A DNA stretch of 64,000 nt from Chelydra serpentina (GCA_037349315.1 JBAIAC010000154.1:682001-746000); one strand, 5' to 3'. Positions 9,339 through 19,724 are shown, counted from the first letter of the stretch. Notes: a model not told the origin generated them from the letters alone. Program-made: numbers and translations.

Positions 9339-10451
9339 ACCTGGGGAAAGTCCCTCTCCTGTGTGCCACTGATGCTTGACAAATGACTCACCCCCACAGC
9401 GCTCAGGAGCTGGCTGGAGAGGCTGGAGGCAGCCTGTCAGCTGTGAGCAGAGACAGGTCCCCAGAGTGACTGACAGGGGACCTGGGCTCCACATCCCAGC
9501 CTGAGGTGGCTCCAGCCCCATCTCTGCCCTCAGAGAAGGGAAATGAAAATCAATGACCCTAATGGCAAACGTGACCCCCGAAGGAAGGAGACAGCTCCTT
9601 TGAACGCACAGTTTGGGTTGGTTCCTGCTACGCAGACAACGGTTGTTTCTGCTGATTCCAGTCCTTGGGCTCTGCCCGGACAAGGAAGGATTCAGGCTGT
9701 CACTCAAGGGAAGAAGGGAGATGACTTTTTGACGGCTGCCTCATCTGAAGGGTGTTTGCCGGTCACCTTCTAATCTAGTGGGTGCTGGGTAGACGCAGGC
9801 AGCCCCCGCTCCTGGGTCTCTCCCGAGGAAATACAGTTTGTACACAAAATCCCAAAGCTTTTTCCCGAAAGGAGGGAAAGGAAATGGCCACAAGAGGGTG
9901 CGAGGACATAAGGAAGGTCACACAACCCCATTCTTAGGGGGAGCCATTGTTTTGTGTCAAGGTCCAGAATTGTTGGTTAAGATCTAGTCAAGGTCCAGAC
10001 TCCAGAGAAAATAATACTAAAAAGTAACAATAATGATAATAAGTAAATAAAGGGATTTTGGGGCCCATTCAAACGCTATTTGGCCCCCTGCCTGCCTATT
10101 GATTACCCCACAGTGACTCTGAGAGGGGATTTATCTCCTCTCTTTTGTGTTTGAAGAGATGGTTAGTTTTACCCTTGGTAAACTCCCAGGCTGAACAAGC
10201 CACGTGGGACAATTGGAAAGCCCCAAAGGGCCATTGTACCACTGGGGAGGGGAAGCCCCAGGGGCCCGCTCCCACTCTGGCCACTGCAGGGGAAGCCCCA
10301 GGGGGCCTGTGGGGCCGGGCTCGGCTGGGTGTTTATTCCTTCCTGTCATCGCTGTGGAAGTGTAAACAGAGAGAATTTGCTCCTCTTTTCTATGCGGAAG
10401 AAATAAAGGCGGCTGAATCATTTCCAGTACTGTAAGTAATAAAACAGAAGC

Positions 10452-10523
10452 TAGCAGAGGATGGTTTCGATCCATCGACCTCTGGGTTATGGGCCCAGCA
10501 CGCTGCCGCTGCGCCACTCTGCT
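10452..10523 (-). tRNA. Initiator tRNA-Met(CAT)
   Basis: The body is that of vertebrate initiator tRNA: AGCAGAG acceptor beginning with A1-T72, D arm TGGCGCAGCGGCAGCG, anticodon arm CTGGG-CCCATAA-CCCAG with the three G-C pairs expected of initiators, and T arm GATGG-ATCGAAA-CCATC. Termination is likely at the T-run corresponding to AAAA at 10441-10444. Two near-identical copies are at 26432 and 42950. Confidence 0.95.
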
Positions 10524-10685
10524 CTGCGTGTAAGGTGCCTGCAGCATCTATTCACACGGCAGCTGAGTTTGGCCAAGTAGGTTTTACTCCTGAAGGGATT
10601 CTGCCCAAACAATAAAATAAAATAAAAATTCTGTGCACAATGTTTTAAAATAATGCAAATTTTATTTGTCAATCAATAAATGTGG

Positions 10686-10815
10686 AGCCTCCATAGGGTG
10701 ACCAGATGTCCTGATTTTATAGGGACAGTCCCGATTTGTGGGTCTTTTTCTTATATAGGCTCCTCTTAACCCCCACCCCGTCCCGATTTTTCACACGTGC
10801 TGTCTGGTCACCCTA
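10686..10815. mobile_element. MITE-like element, TIR GGGTGACCAGA
   Basis: About 130 bp starting with TAGGGTGACCAGATGTCC and ending TGTCTGGTCACCCTA, so the ends are inverted and flanked by TA. The interior includes ATAGGGACAGTCCCGAT. It is the cleanest of the three copies. From 10816 to 11300 no gene is seen; the stretch is purine-rich then GC-rich. Confidence 0.8.
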
Positions 10816-11308
10816 AGCTTCCTTCACTTCCCATTACTGATAATGGAGGAGGAGGGTGAAGAAGAAAAAAGAACAATGGGGGGAGATAGGAGAGATTTCT
10901 TGGATGGGCCCCAAGGGGGGACCCGAAAATGAAGCCACGCACAGGGCCCCATTAACTCTAAATCCTCCACTGTAGCGGGAGCTTAGAAAGTCACACCTCG
11001 GTCAGCGGTGGGACTGGGGGTTTGAAAAGAGATTCCTTTTTCCTCCCCTTCCTGAGACAGAAAGTCAGGGCCGGCCACTCCGGGGCAGAATAGCACATTA
11101 TCCACTGGCTGAGGAGCTGGAAACCAGGCACAGACGACTGGTCTCTGCTGAAAGCCGGGGCGGGGGGGGGCAATTTCAAGGTTCAGCCCCACCCCCTTAC
11201 CATCAACACCCCTCCCAGGAGTGAACAATGCCGGGAGAGGAAGCAGCAAAGCTGTGCAAGCCGCCCCCTCGCTTGCAGGCCCAGGGCAGGAAGCGGGAGG
11301 CCCGGTGC

Positions 11309-11379
11309 TCGCAGGAGAGGGTTTGATGAATCCACCTCTGTGTTATGGGCACAGCACAGTTCCCCTGTGTCCCTCTGCT
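11309..11379 (-). pseudogene. Initiator tRNA-Met pseudogene
   Basis: On the minus strand it begins AGCAGAGGGACACAGGGGAA and keeps GCCCATAACACAGAGGT around a CAT anticodon. The stem is broken by G-to-T and C-to-A changes, and the T arm (GGATTCATCAAACCCTC) no longer pairs. Sister relics are 22364-22436 (plus) and 61196-61266 (minus). The 11309 and 61196 copies lie just beside a tRNA-Asn gene. Confidence 0.75.
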
Positions 11380-11560
11380 GGCTTTTCGTAAGCAGCACCC
11401 AGCGGCCCTGGCTCCAGGCTGGTGCCTTGCGAGCTCTGGCCCTGGCAGGGAACAGTGCAGGGGGCTGGGCCGGGGCCCTGGCAAACCAGCTGCTGGGAGG
11501 CGTCTCTGTGGTTTTGAGGCAGCAAAATATGCCCCTGAGGAAGTATCATGGGGTCACCAT

Positions 11561-11634
11561 CGTCCCTGGGTGGGTTCGAACCACCAGCCTTTCGGTTAAC
11601 AGCCGAACGCGCTGACCCATTGCGCCACAGAGAC
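11561..11634 (-). tRNA. tRNA-Asn(GTT)
   Basis: Acceptor GTCTCTG / CAGGGAC (one G-T wobble), D arm TGGCGCAATGGGTCAGCG, anticodon arm TTCGG-CTGTTAA-CCGAA (GTT), T arm beginning TGGTGGTTCGAACCCACC. All stems hold. A T-run (AAAA at 11523-11526 on the plus strand) lies about 35 bases downstream. The near-identical gene is 61439-61512; a decayed one is 51095-51166. Confidence 0.94.
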
Positions 11635-11757
11635 ACACAGAAACAAAACTGCTGTTACCAAGGCTGCTCCGAGCAGCCGGCGCATCTCCCTGCCAGCGCT
11701 AGAGCTCACAAGGCACTAGGCCGGACGCTGGAGGCTGGCTGTGGGGGTTAAAGACCC

Positions 11758-11829
11758 AGCAGAGGGGCGCAGCGGCAGCGTGCTGGGCCCGTAACCCCGA
11801 GGTTGATGGATCAGAACCATCCTATGCTA
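11758..11829 (+). tRNA. Initiator-Met-like tRNA with anticodon CGT
   Basis: The body is that of initiator tRNA-Met (AGCAGAG start, GCGCAGCGGCAGCGTGCTGG, T arm GATGG-ATCAGAA-CCATC), but the loop is CCCGTAA, so the anticodon is CGT (Thr) and not CAT. The anticodon stem has one mismatch and the acceptor one. The same anticodon change is present at 51291-51362. Possibly a transcribed oddity, more likely a pseudogene. Confidence 0.7.
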
Positions 11830-11935
11830 GGCATGTGCTTCTTTCATTTGCTCTGGGCCTTCAAGCGAGGCGGCGACCAGCAGAGGGGGGCTGAAAGCAA
11901 GAGGCAGATCTGTGCGTGGTGAGGGCCTCCTGTCC

Positions 11936-12425
11936 CATAGACCTTAAGGTCAGAAGGGACCATTATGATCATCTAGTCTGACCTCCTGCACAATGCAGGC
12001 CACAGAATCTCAACCACCCACTCCTGCAATAATCCTCTCAGCTACTGAAGTCCTCAAATCATGGTTTAAAGACTTCAAGGTGCAGAGAATCCTCCAGCAA
12101 GTGACCCGTGCCCCATGCTGCAGAGGAAGGTGAAAAACCCCCAAGGTCTCTGCCGATCTACCCTGGAGGAAAATTCCTTCCCGACCCCAAATATGGTGAT
12201 CAGCTGAACCCTGAGCATGTGGGCAAGACTCACCAGCCAGACACCCAGGAAAAAGTTCTCTGTAGTAACTTCTAACATCCCATCATTGACCATTGGTCCT
12301 ATTTACCACTGATAATGAAAGGTCAGTTAATTGCCAAGATCATGTTATCCCATGAAACCATCCCCTCCATAAACTTAAACGTGAAGCCAGATAGATCTTT
12401 TGCCCCCACTGCTTCCCTTGGAAGG
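11936..12425 (-). mobile_element. CR1 LINE 3' region
   Basis: Read on the minus strand it ends with GGAGGTCAGACTAGATGATC and TGGTCCCTTCTGACCTTAAG. About 490 bp are present and no intact frame remains. It interrupts the LINE tail that follows tRNA-Thr at 12476. The copy at 51468-51968 sits in the same context, so the CR1 was in place before duplication. Confidence 0.88.
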
Positions 12426-12475
12426 CTGTTCTCCTGACAGTAGCCAATACCAGGTGCCTCAAAAACCACTCAACA

Positions 12476-12549
12476 AGGCACCACTGGGAGTCGAACCCAG
12501 GATCTCCTGTTTACAAAACAGGAACTTTAGCCAGCTAAACCATAGTGCC
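12476..12549 (-). tRNA. tRNA-Thr(TGT)
   Basis: Acceptor GGCACTA / TGGTGCC pairs with one wobble. Anticodon arm CCTGT-TTTGTAA-ACAGG gives TGT. T arm CTGGG-TTCGACT-CCCAG with an intact B box. The complement of AAAAA at 12461-12465 is a good Pol III terminator 11 bases downstream. The D arm has small changes (GGTTTAGCTGGCTAAAG). Probably functional. Confidence 0.83.
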
Positions 12550-12879
12550 TGGCTGTGGCTAAGGGATGGGGTCTGCCCACTCCTGATTCGCTGCCAGACC
12601 CCACCTGGGCCTTTCCTTGTGTTTGGATTCTGCAAAGCAGAGGCGCAGGGGAAGTTTCCCTGGCAAGCTGTGTGTGTGTGAATCCTTGGCCAGGTCTGCA
12701 CTACAAAGTTATTTCAGCATCATTATATTGCTCAGGTGTGTGGAAAACACACAATGCTCCCTCAGTTGGGTGCACACACAGCAATGCCACGTCTGGCAAC
12801 AAAACTGCCCTGTTTGGGCGATAAATAAAAACCACCTCGACGAGAGGCCTGGAGCTTTTTGCAGCAAATTTAAAGTGAC

Positions 12880-13230
12880 ACACACCCAGCCCCCCACACC
12901 CCATGCCCTGACTTCTGCACCCCCATCCCCCTGTCCTGACTCCTGCACCCCCACATTTACCCAGCCCCACACCCCATGCCCTGACTCTTGTACCCCCCCA
13001 TCCCCACCCTGAGCACCAAACAGGAGCTGCCCCATGTCAGTGCTCCACACCCCAACCTCCTGCCCCAACCCTGAGCCCCCTCCCTCACCCTGGCTCCTGG
13101 CCAGACCCTGCACCCCAAACCCCAGCCTGCTCCTGCACCCTAACTCCCTCCCAGACCCTGCACCCCCAGCCCTGTGCTCAGTGCACCCCCACTCTCAGCT
13201 CAGTGCAGAGAGAGATGGGGTAGAACCAGG
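12880..13230. repeat. C-rich degenerate tandem repeat
   Basis: Repeated CCCTGACTCCTGCACCCCC and CCAGACCCTGCACCCC motifs at irregular spacing. The counterpart is 52430-52770, in the same order after a tRNA-Thr, within a duplication spanning roughly 11540-13260 and 51070-52810. The open frames over it are compositional. Confidence 0.8.
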
Positions 13231-13480
13231 GAGAAGGTAGGTACCCGCTCTATGTGGGCAGGGGTGGGGAGGGGGATCCTGTTTACCCCTCCCCAGCCCC
13301 TCCCCAGCCAACCTGAGATTTAACTAGAATAAGAAGAAGGCCTCAGGGTGCCAGATGGAGGAGCAGGCTGGGGCTAGGGCTGCTAAGGGAGCCAGAGTAG
13401 CAAATTTTCGGTATTGTTTCCTGCCCTCTTTTTCTTGACTAGTTTCTCTCCTGCACCAAACTTGCCTTTCTCTCATATGA

Positions 13481-13553
13481 GTCTGGCTAGGTCAGTTCAT
13501 TGAACATCAGACTTTTAATAGCAGTGTCCAGGGTTCAAGTCCCTGGTCAGGTG
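13481..13553 (+). pseudogene. tRNA-Lys(TTT) pseudogene
   Basis: The T arm CAGGG-TTCAAGT-CCCTG and the start of the anticodon arm (ATCAGACTTTTAAT) identify tRNA-Lys. The 3' side of the anticodon stem (AGCAGTG where CTGAGGG is expected) and the D arm (TAGGTCAGTTCATTGAAC) are destroyed. It shares flanks with 15847 and 34171. Confidence 0.8.
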
Positions 13554-13879
13554 TAGGGAAGATTATTTCCACTTGTGGTATCCCCCAAGTGCTTCAAAAA
13601 GCAGCTCTTCAGTACCCTCCTTTTACCATGATCAATTGTTTTTTTCTTTTCAGGACCTGGGCTTTCCTAGGAAGGGCCATTTTCTGCCTGGGACTGAAGG
13701 GGCAACTTTCTCCCATGCCCACTGGCCTCACAGTCTGGAGGAAGAAAGGCTTCTGGGTCTACAGGAAACCGCTGTGTGCCGACTTGTTGAGCAAATGCAG
13801 GGCTGGCCATAGAAGCCTTGAGCAAGGGAGGCAAAAAATTGTCCACCGGAAATCAGACGAACACAAGATTACCATCCTT

Positions 13880-13951
13880 GGTCCCATGGTGTAAGGGCCA
13901 ACATTCAGGGCTTTGAATTCTGCAATCCGAGTTCAAGTCTCAGTAGGACTT
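13880..13951 (+). tRNA. tRNA-Gln(TTG), partly degraded
   Basis: GGTCCCATGGTGTAA start, anticodon arm CAGGG-CTTTGAA-TTCTG (anticodon TTG) and GAGTTCAAGTCTC B box. The acceptor has one mismatch and one wobble, and the T stem one mismatch. The D loop is altered (GGGCCAACAT). A TTTT lies near 13962. A related CTG version is at 33791-33861 in the inverted duplication. Function uncertain. Confidence 0.62.
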
Positions 13952-13959
13952 TGGGGCAG

Positions 13960-14900
13960 CTCTTTTGCCACCTAACACTCCTGGGTGTTCCAAGGCTTCG
14001 TCTTGCTCTCTCCAGTGACGTGGGAGCCTGTCTTTTACCCGCTCGCTGTTGTGACTTGAGCGCCAGAGGGGACGTTTGATCCAGGAGGCTGGTCGTGCCT
14101 GGAGTCCTGTAGGTAGGGGTGCGAGCTCCATTTCCTCTGAGTCCTGAAGCTGGGCTGCAGCCTGGCCTAGGAGGCAGCCCGATGGGTTGACCTACTGGCC
14201 CAAAGTCACTTGGGCGGCGTTGGTGTTCCCCAGGAATGCTGACGGGCTGGGCTAAGGGAGGGAGGCTTCATACTCCTCCCTATCAGTCAGAGCGGAAGAC
14301 GAGGTCTGCGGGAGTGGGCAGGTTAATGAGCTGGGCCTTCTAGCGTTCGGTCGGGGATGAGGTGGGGAACGTGACCTGGGAGAGGCAGCCGCTGGCCTAT
14401 CAGGAACGGCTCAGAGGTGGAGTTAGGGACCTTGTTCTTAGCCCAGAAGGGTGTCATGCTCAAGACCGATCTTTTGGCTGCAGGTAATTTCCTCTGCCAT
14501 GTAGTGCCCACTGCTCCACGTGTGGTGCTGAGACCGAACACGACGGCCTTCCACTTCTCGTGGGGCAATAGGACGTCCCTACCGAGCCAGGAGAAGTGTG
14601 GCTTTTCTGCCGGTATTGGAAGGGGGGTGGGGCACGGGGGGCTTTAAAGCCTTTTACGGCTCTACTACTGTGTTATTCAATTCTCAGTGGGTGGCTGAGC
14701 TGGAGGGCAGGTCGGGCCTGAGGGGAATGGTGGGGCAACCACTAAGAACGCAACCGACTCTTCGGCTCATGGGACACACTGTGTCTAATCAATGCCACAG
14801 CATTGTATCCCCGTTGGCAGAGCTGCCGTGAGGAGCGTTTTCAGCGACGAAGGCAGGTCCCCGCAGCAGTGGCTCTCCGGGGCTCTGTGGCCATTAAACA
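13960..14900. repeat. Segmental duplication D, copy 1 (downstream of tRNA-Gln)
   Basis: Matches 33560-35150 in inverted orientation, in pieces: 13980-14180 against 33545-33770, and 14520-14880 against 34780-35150. A partial direct copy is 16040-16320. Nothing recognisable as a host gene is seen; the frames lack family features. Confidence 0.65.
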
Positions 14901-15039
14901 GCGACCGTAAGTCAGCAGCAGAGCGGAGGTGAGCGTGAGCTGGGCTGTGGGACCGGGATGGGCCTTGTGACGGAGTAGGGAGCGAGGTGGATTTGGTCTG
15001 GGAGGCTTGCGGGGGAGGTTCCCTGGGACCTGCTGCATT

Positions 15040-15412
15040 GGGAGTGCGAGACTTTACCTGAGGCTGTAACATGAGTCAGGACGGGGGTTGGGAGGTGACA
15101 CCTTTGGCTGGGAGAATGGACAAAGGCTAGAGGAGGGGCCCCGGGGGAGGGGAGGAGCCTGCTGGAGGGTTTGTCGGTTTGCTTTCAGTTTTGGAGCTGG
15201 GTGGTGAAATGCAGGGAGCCCCAAGGCTGGGGTCTAAGCTCCCTGGCCCCCAGAAGGGCCCGACTGAGGGGTCCTGTTTGTACTGACAAGCTCTGTTTGG
15301 ACTGTGTTCCTGGCATCCCTAATAAACCTTCTGTTCTGCTGGCTGGCTGAGCGTCACAGTGAATCCCAGGAAGAGGGGAGCAGGGCCGGACTCCCCCACA
15401 CTCCGTGACGGG
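15040..15412 (+). mobile_element. 3' part of an LTR
   Basis: CTGACTGAGGGGTCCTGTTT-like sequence, a CCTAATAAACCTTCTGTTCT segment with an AATAAA polyadenylation signal, and the end ACACTCCGTGAC match the 3' portion of the fuller LTR at 24267-24974. The 5' part is missing or diverged. No internal retroviral sequence adjoins. Confidence 0.65.
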
Positions 15413-15846
15413 CCTCGATTCCGTCCTGCTGGTCTCTGGCTGAGGGCAGGCAAAGGGTGTTACTGGGGAAGTGGGAGCAGTTGTGTTTCATGTTCAGGCT
15501 TTGGTATCGGTTCCTCCAGGTTTGTCATAAGCACACAGGGACGTTAGCGGGTGCTCTCAATGCAGGATTGGATCAGATACCATCATGTGATGGGGAGGGC
15601 ATTTTCCTCTTTTTTTTTCCCAATGGCATTTCTGTCTGTGATTTCGGGTTTTTTGTTGAACGATATTTTCTCCTGGATCTGATATTGAACTAGAAAAAGA
15701 AGAAGCTCTCTAGGTATCAGATGGAGGAGCAGGCTGGGGCTAGGGCTGCTAAGGGAACCAGAGTAGCAAACTTTCTGTATTGTTTCCTGCCCTCTTTTTC
15801 TTGACTAGTTTCTCTTCTGCACCAAACATGCTTTTGTCTCATGTGA

Positions 15847-15919
15847 GCCTGGCTAGCTCAGTTGGTCGAGCATCAGACTTTTAATCTGAGGGTCCAGGGT
15901 TCAAGTCCCTGGTCAGGTG
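15847..15919 (+). tRNA. tRNA-Lys(TTT)
   Basis: Acceptor GCCTGGC / GTCAGGT pairs at every position with two G-T wobbles. D arm TAGCTCAGTTGGTCGAGC, anticodon arm TCAGA-CTTTTAA-TCTGA, T arm CAGGG-TTCAAGT-CCCTG, discriminator G. The best Lys copy here. The first good T-run is about 47 bases downstream. Confidence 0.9.
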
Positions 15920-16732
15920 TAGGGTGGATCGTATCCTTCAAGAGGAAGCTCTTCAGTACCCTCCTAGACTTTTTTCTTTTCAGGACTTGGGCTTTCCTAG
16001 GAATGGCCATTTTCTGCAACTCCTTTTCCTACTGACTCTTCCAAGGCTTCATCTTGCTGTTGGAAATGAGGTGGGAGCCTGTCTTTTGCCGGCTCGCTGT
16101 TGTGACTTGAGCGCCAGAGGGGACGTTTGATCCAGACGTCTGACCATGCCTGGAGTAGGTAGGGGTGTGAGCTCCATTTCGTCTGAGTCCTGAAGCTGGG
16201 CTGCAGCCTGGCCTAGTCACTGGGGCGGCGTTGGTGTTCCCCAGGAATGCTGACGGGCTGGCCTAAGGGAGGGAGGCTTCAAGAGGCTGCAAGAGTGGGC
16301 AGGTTATTGAGCTGGGCCTTCTAACGTTTACAGGTTTCTCATAAGCACACAGGGCTCTTAACAGGTACTCAGTACACAGGATTGGCCCGGAAAGTGTGTA
16401 TTACTCGTGACTGCATTATTCCTTTTTGTGTATTTCCAATGGCATTTCTGTCTGTGATTTCATTTCGCTTTGTAGAACGGTATTTTCGACTGGAGCCGAT
16501 ATTTTAATTAACCAAAAAAAATACACAGACTCTCCTGCCACAGCAATTACTGCCGAGGCAACGCAATAGCCTTTTCAGCACCTCCAGGCTGGTGATTTGA
16601 TTCTTTCCATTGCTCCTCTGCAAAGAAGCCTTTTCCTTAACAAGCCGTTACTTGGATTGCAGACACTGGTCTCTTCCGTTTCCTACAAAGACATTGACAA
16701 CGATGAGCAGAGGAGACAAAAGGGACACACTA

Positions 16733-16806
16733 AGGCACCACTGGGAGTCGAACCCAGGATCTCCTGTTTACTAGACAGGCGCGTTAGCCAGCTTAGCCAT
16801 GGTGCC
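16733..16806 (-). tRNA. tRNA-Thr(AGT)
   Basis: Acceptor GGCACCA / TGGTGCC pairs perfectly. D arm TGGCTAAGCTGGCTAACG, anticodon arm CCTGT-CTAGTAA-ACAGG (AGT), T arm CTGGG-TTCGACT-CCCAG. A terminator is supplied by the complement of AAAA at 16718-16721. The 5' flank differs from the other Thr loci, and the LINE tail is absent, so this represents a separate Thr lineage. Confidence 0.94.
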
Positions 16807-16984
16807 TGCCTATAGAAAAGCTACGCAACCGATGTACCTGATGCTCCCAGACAACACGTGCAAATTCCAAACCATTTCCTGCCGCCGTCGAGCTGTCTGG
16901 CTCTGCGCACAGAAAGCCACAGCTGAGGTGAGAACGGCACTCTCTTCATGCTAGCCGCTGTGATTGTACAGTGGTTCCTACGCT

Positions 16985-17065
16985 GCATTGTGGTCACAGC
17001 AACCTCGGCTCCACTCTGAGTAACAGTCACCTTTTCATCAGCGCCAGCCGTGTCATTTCCCGCAT
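16985..17065 (-). pseudogene. Short LTR-retrotransposon gag-like fragment
   Basis: The sequence GCAACCTCGGCTCCACTCTG and what follows to about 17065 resembles 32772-32850, just upstream (in element sense) of the Ty3/gypsy-like zinc-knuckle frame. On the minus strand both encode a short GADxKVTVTQ-like peptide. I infer two remnants of the same gag region. Weak. Confidence 0.4.
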
Positions 17066-17702
17066 TCCCAGACTGAGCCACAAGGAGGCTCTGTCTGTCT
17101 TGAACAAGCATTTAAAGGATTTCCCAGGAAGGTCTTTTCTGTGGAGAAGAAAGAGATCCCAGAAAGGGAGCCCGACAGATCCAGTCAGCTCAGCCAGGAA
17201 GAACTGGCAGGCCAGCCAGGAGCTCCTGGTTCCTAGAAAGGCTCTTCAGCCAGCTCTTCAGAAAGGTCGCTCTCTAGAGGCCTGGCAAGAACCACAGCCG
17301 ATGCTCGCTGAGAAAGAGACGCCAAACCAGAGCTCTCCACGGCCTGCAGACATGCAGCTATTAGGAGCTCTGGGCACAGAGAGGCCCCTGCGAGCGGAAA
17401 AAGGCTTTGGCAGAGAGTGACACTCCGGACCTCAAAGTAGCACCCGGGACCCCCATATTCACAGCGGTGCTGTGATTCTGATCTGCTTTGTACAGTACCT
17501 CGCACAACAGGGGGTCCCAATCTCAGGCATTGTCTGTGCAGCACCTGGGAGCCCCAGTCTCTGTTTCCTGATCACAGGCACTGGGAATTGGTTGAAGGAA
17601 AACTTTAGTACCTCAAAGGTTAATGCAGCCCTGTGCCTGTCCCTGCTGGTTGGCGCTGCTGCTCTCCTAAGGAGTTGGCTTGAACTAACTAAACAGTGCC
17701 AG

Positions 17703-17774
17703 TCCCATATGGTCTAGTGGTCAGGATTCCTGGTTTTCACCCAGGTGGCCCGGGTTCAATTCCCAGTGGGGGAA
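17703..17774 (+). tRNA. tRNA-Glu(TTC)
   Basis: TCCCATATGGTCTAGTGG start, anticodon arm CCTGG-TTTTCAC-CCAGG (TTC) and CCCGGGTTCAATTCCC B box. The acceptor has one mismatch (5-68, A/G) and one wobble; the T stem has one mismatch. TTTTT at 17778-17782 is an excellent terminator. Only Glu locus in the window. Confidence 0.85.
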
Positions 17775-18612
17775 CAGTTTTTGCTGAGAGAGGAGGCAGG
17801 CCATGAAAGGAACGGGGAGGGATCCTGTCAGCAGGGGAGATGGACAGTGTTGGGAGGGGATCGCAGAAGTGGGGGTGGGGGGCAGAGGTTTGGGGGGAGA
17901 TCAGGGATGGATCCCAGCAGTGTGGGAAGTGGGCAGCATGGAGAGCACAGGCCTGGCACGGGGACTGGGGAGAGTGAACGTGTCCCTCTAAACTCACCAA
18001 CGGCAGAGGAGGCAGGCTGGGAAGAAGGATGTATTTGTTGGTCAATGTCAATTTCTGTGTAAACACACAACCCGATGGCAAAATATTTCCATTGATAATC
18101 ATCAAAACTGACAGATGGGCAAAGAAAGAAACATGCTGCTTGAGAACATCTCCTATTCTCATCCTATGGGGTTCCCTTCCGCCTTCGGCACCACCATGTG
18201 GGTGTTTCATTTCCCTCCTCGTTTTCACACAGAGACACAAGTTCCTTTGCACGGATACATGAACAGCAAAATCTTCCTGTGTCCCAGGGTGAGGAAAGAA
18301 AGGAGCCACCCACCCCCTGGCAAAGCTCAGTGCCCCAGAGAAAACCTGCCCCCTGCCATTGCAATCACTGATGTATTGGGGATATGACGGGAAATGGACA
18401 ACAATCTACAGCAGCATCATTAACCACAAACACACTCTCATCATGCTCCAGCCAGCAGGGAAATGAGCAGGAATTCTTGCTGTTCAGCCATGGACACACT
18501 TACACAATGGCACGGCAGTGAGTGTGTTGTGGAAGCTGATCTGAGAAAAAATTGGAAACGATCACTCAGTGAGAACAGAACTAGAATGTAGTGAGAAAAG
18601 TACATAAAGCCA

Positions 18613-18645
18613 GTAGTTGTGGCCGAGTGGTTAAGGCGATGGACT
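18613..18645 (+). pseudogene. tRNA-Ser 5' half, cut by the 57-bp minisatellite
   Basis: GTAGTTGTGGCCGAGTGG and the rest of the D arm to GATGGACT match tRNA-Ser exactly as far as the anticodon loop. At 18646 the sequence switches to the 57-bp array (GTTGCTCTCTCAG). The trinucleotide ACT is common to Ser and array, so the joint shows microhomology. The upstream 220 bp (18390-18612) is the usual Ser flank found at 37590, 47440 and 54660. The 3' half is absent. Confidence 0.92.
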
Positions 18646-19628
18646 GTTGCTCTCTCAGAAAGATGCTGGGTGCGTTACCCCACGTGGCTACCCGCTGTCA
18701 CTGTTGCTCTCTGAGGGAGATGCTGTGTGCATTACCCCACGTGGCCACCCGGTGTCACTGTTGCTCTCTGGGAGAGACGCTGTGTGCATTACCCCACGTG
18801 GCCACCCGGTGTCACTGTTGCTCTCTGAGAGAGAGGCTGTGTGCATAACCCCACGTGGCCACCCGGTGTCACTGTTGCTCTCTGAGAGAGACGCTGTGTG
18901 CATTACCCCACGTGGCCACCCGGTGTCACTGTTGCTCTCTGAGAGAGAGGCTGTGTGCATAACCCCACGTGGCCACCCGGTGTCACTGTTGCTCTCTGAG
19001 AGAGACGCTGTGTGCATTACCCCACGTGGCCACCCGGTGTCACGGTTGCTCTCTGAGAGAGACGCTGTGTGCGTTACCCCACGTGGCCACCCAGTGTCGC
19101 TGTTGCTCTCTGGGAGAGACGCTGTGTGCATTACCCCACGTGGCCACCCGGTGTCACTGTTGCTCTCTGAGAGAGAGGCTGTGTGCATAACCCCACGTGG
19201 CCACCCGGTGTCACTGTTGCTCTCTGAGAGAGACGCTGTGTGCATTACCCCACGTGGCCACCCGGTGTCACTGTTGCTCTCTGAGAGAGAGGCTGTGTGC
19301 ATAACCCCACGTGGCCACCCGGTGTCACTGTTGCTCTCTGAGAGAGACGCTGTGTGCATTACCCCACGTGGCCACCCGGTGTCACTGTTGCTCTCTGAGA
19401 GAGAGGCTGTGTGCATAACCCCACGTGGCCACCCGGTGTCACTGTTGCTCTCTGAGAGAGACGCTGTGTGCATTACCCCACGTGGCCACCCGGTGTCACT
19501 GTTGCTCTCTGAGAGAGAGGCTGTGTGCATAACCCCACGTGGCCACCCGGTGTCACTGTTGCTCTCTGAGAGAGATGCTGTGTGCATTACCCCACGTGGC
19601 CACCCGGTGTCGCTGTTGCTCTCTGAGG
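18646..19628. repeat. 57-bp minisatellite array 2 (17 units) with CACGTG in every unit
   Basis: CACGTG occurs at 18681 and then every 57 bases up to 19593, seventeen times without a length change. Units alternate between a CATTACC type with GAGACGC and a CATAACC type with GAGAGGC in units 4, 6, 10, 12, 14 and 16, giving a 114-bp higher-order unit. The right-hand junction into the Val-like relic equals that of array 1. Long open frames in several frames follow from 57 = 3 x 19. Confidence 0.95.
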
Positions 19629-19652
19629 GGAGGGGCAGATCCCTGTGGCAGA

Positions 19653-19724
19653 GTTTCTCTAGTGTCTGGTTATCACATTTGCCTGACATGCAAAAGGGCC
19701 CTGGCTTTAAACCAGGCAGAAAGA
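19653..19724 (+). pseudogene. tRNA-Val-like pseudogene, anticodon GAC
   Basis: Nearly identical to 3073-3144: loop CTGACAT (GAC), damaged B box GGCTTTAAACC, and mismatches at both ends of the acceptor stem. It lies about 25 bases past the array, as in copy 1. Confidence 0.85.

Larger units (their letters stand above)
8455..10203. repeat. Segmental duplication C, copy 1 (tRNA-Gly module)
   Basis: Matches 38580-40401 in direct orientation at an offset of about 30.1-30.2 kb, with small indels. It includes an AT-rich stretch (8500-8935), a CR1 3' end, the tRNA-Gly gene and about 700 bp of 3' flank. The right breakpoint follows CAGGCTGAACAAGCCACGT here and CAGGCAGAACAAGCCACGT in the second copy. 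No protein gene is supported inside. Confidence 0.85.

Noticed and set aside
14417..14647. Frames around the GAAGTGTGGCTTTTCTGCCG segment as an snRNA or coding exon
   Set aside because: The segment recurs inverted at about 34960-35150, but no snRNA core motifs or splice sites could be matched.
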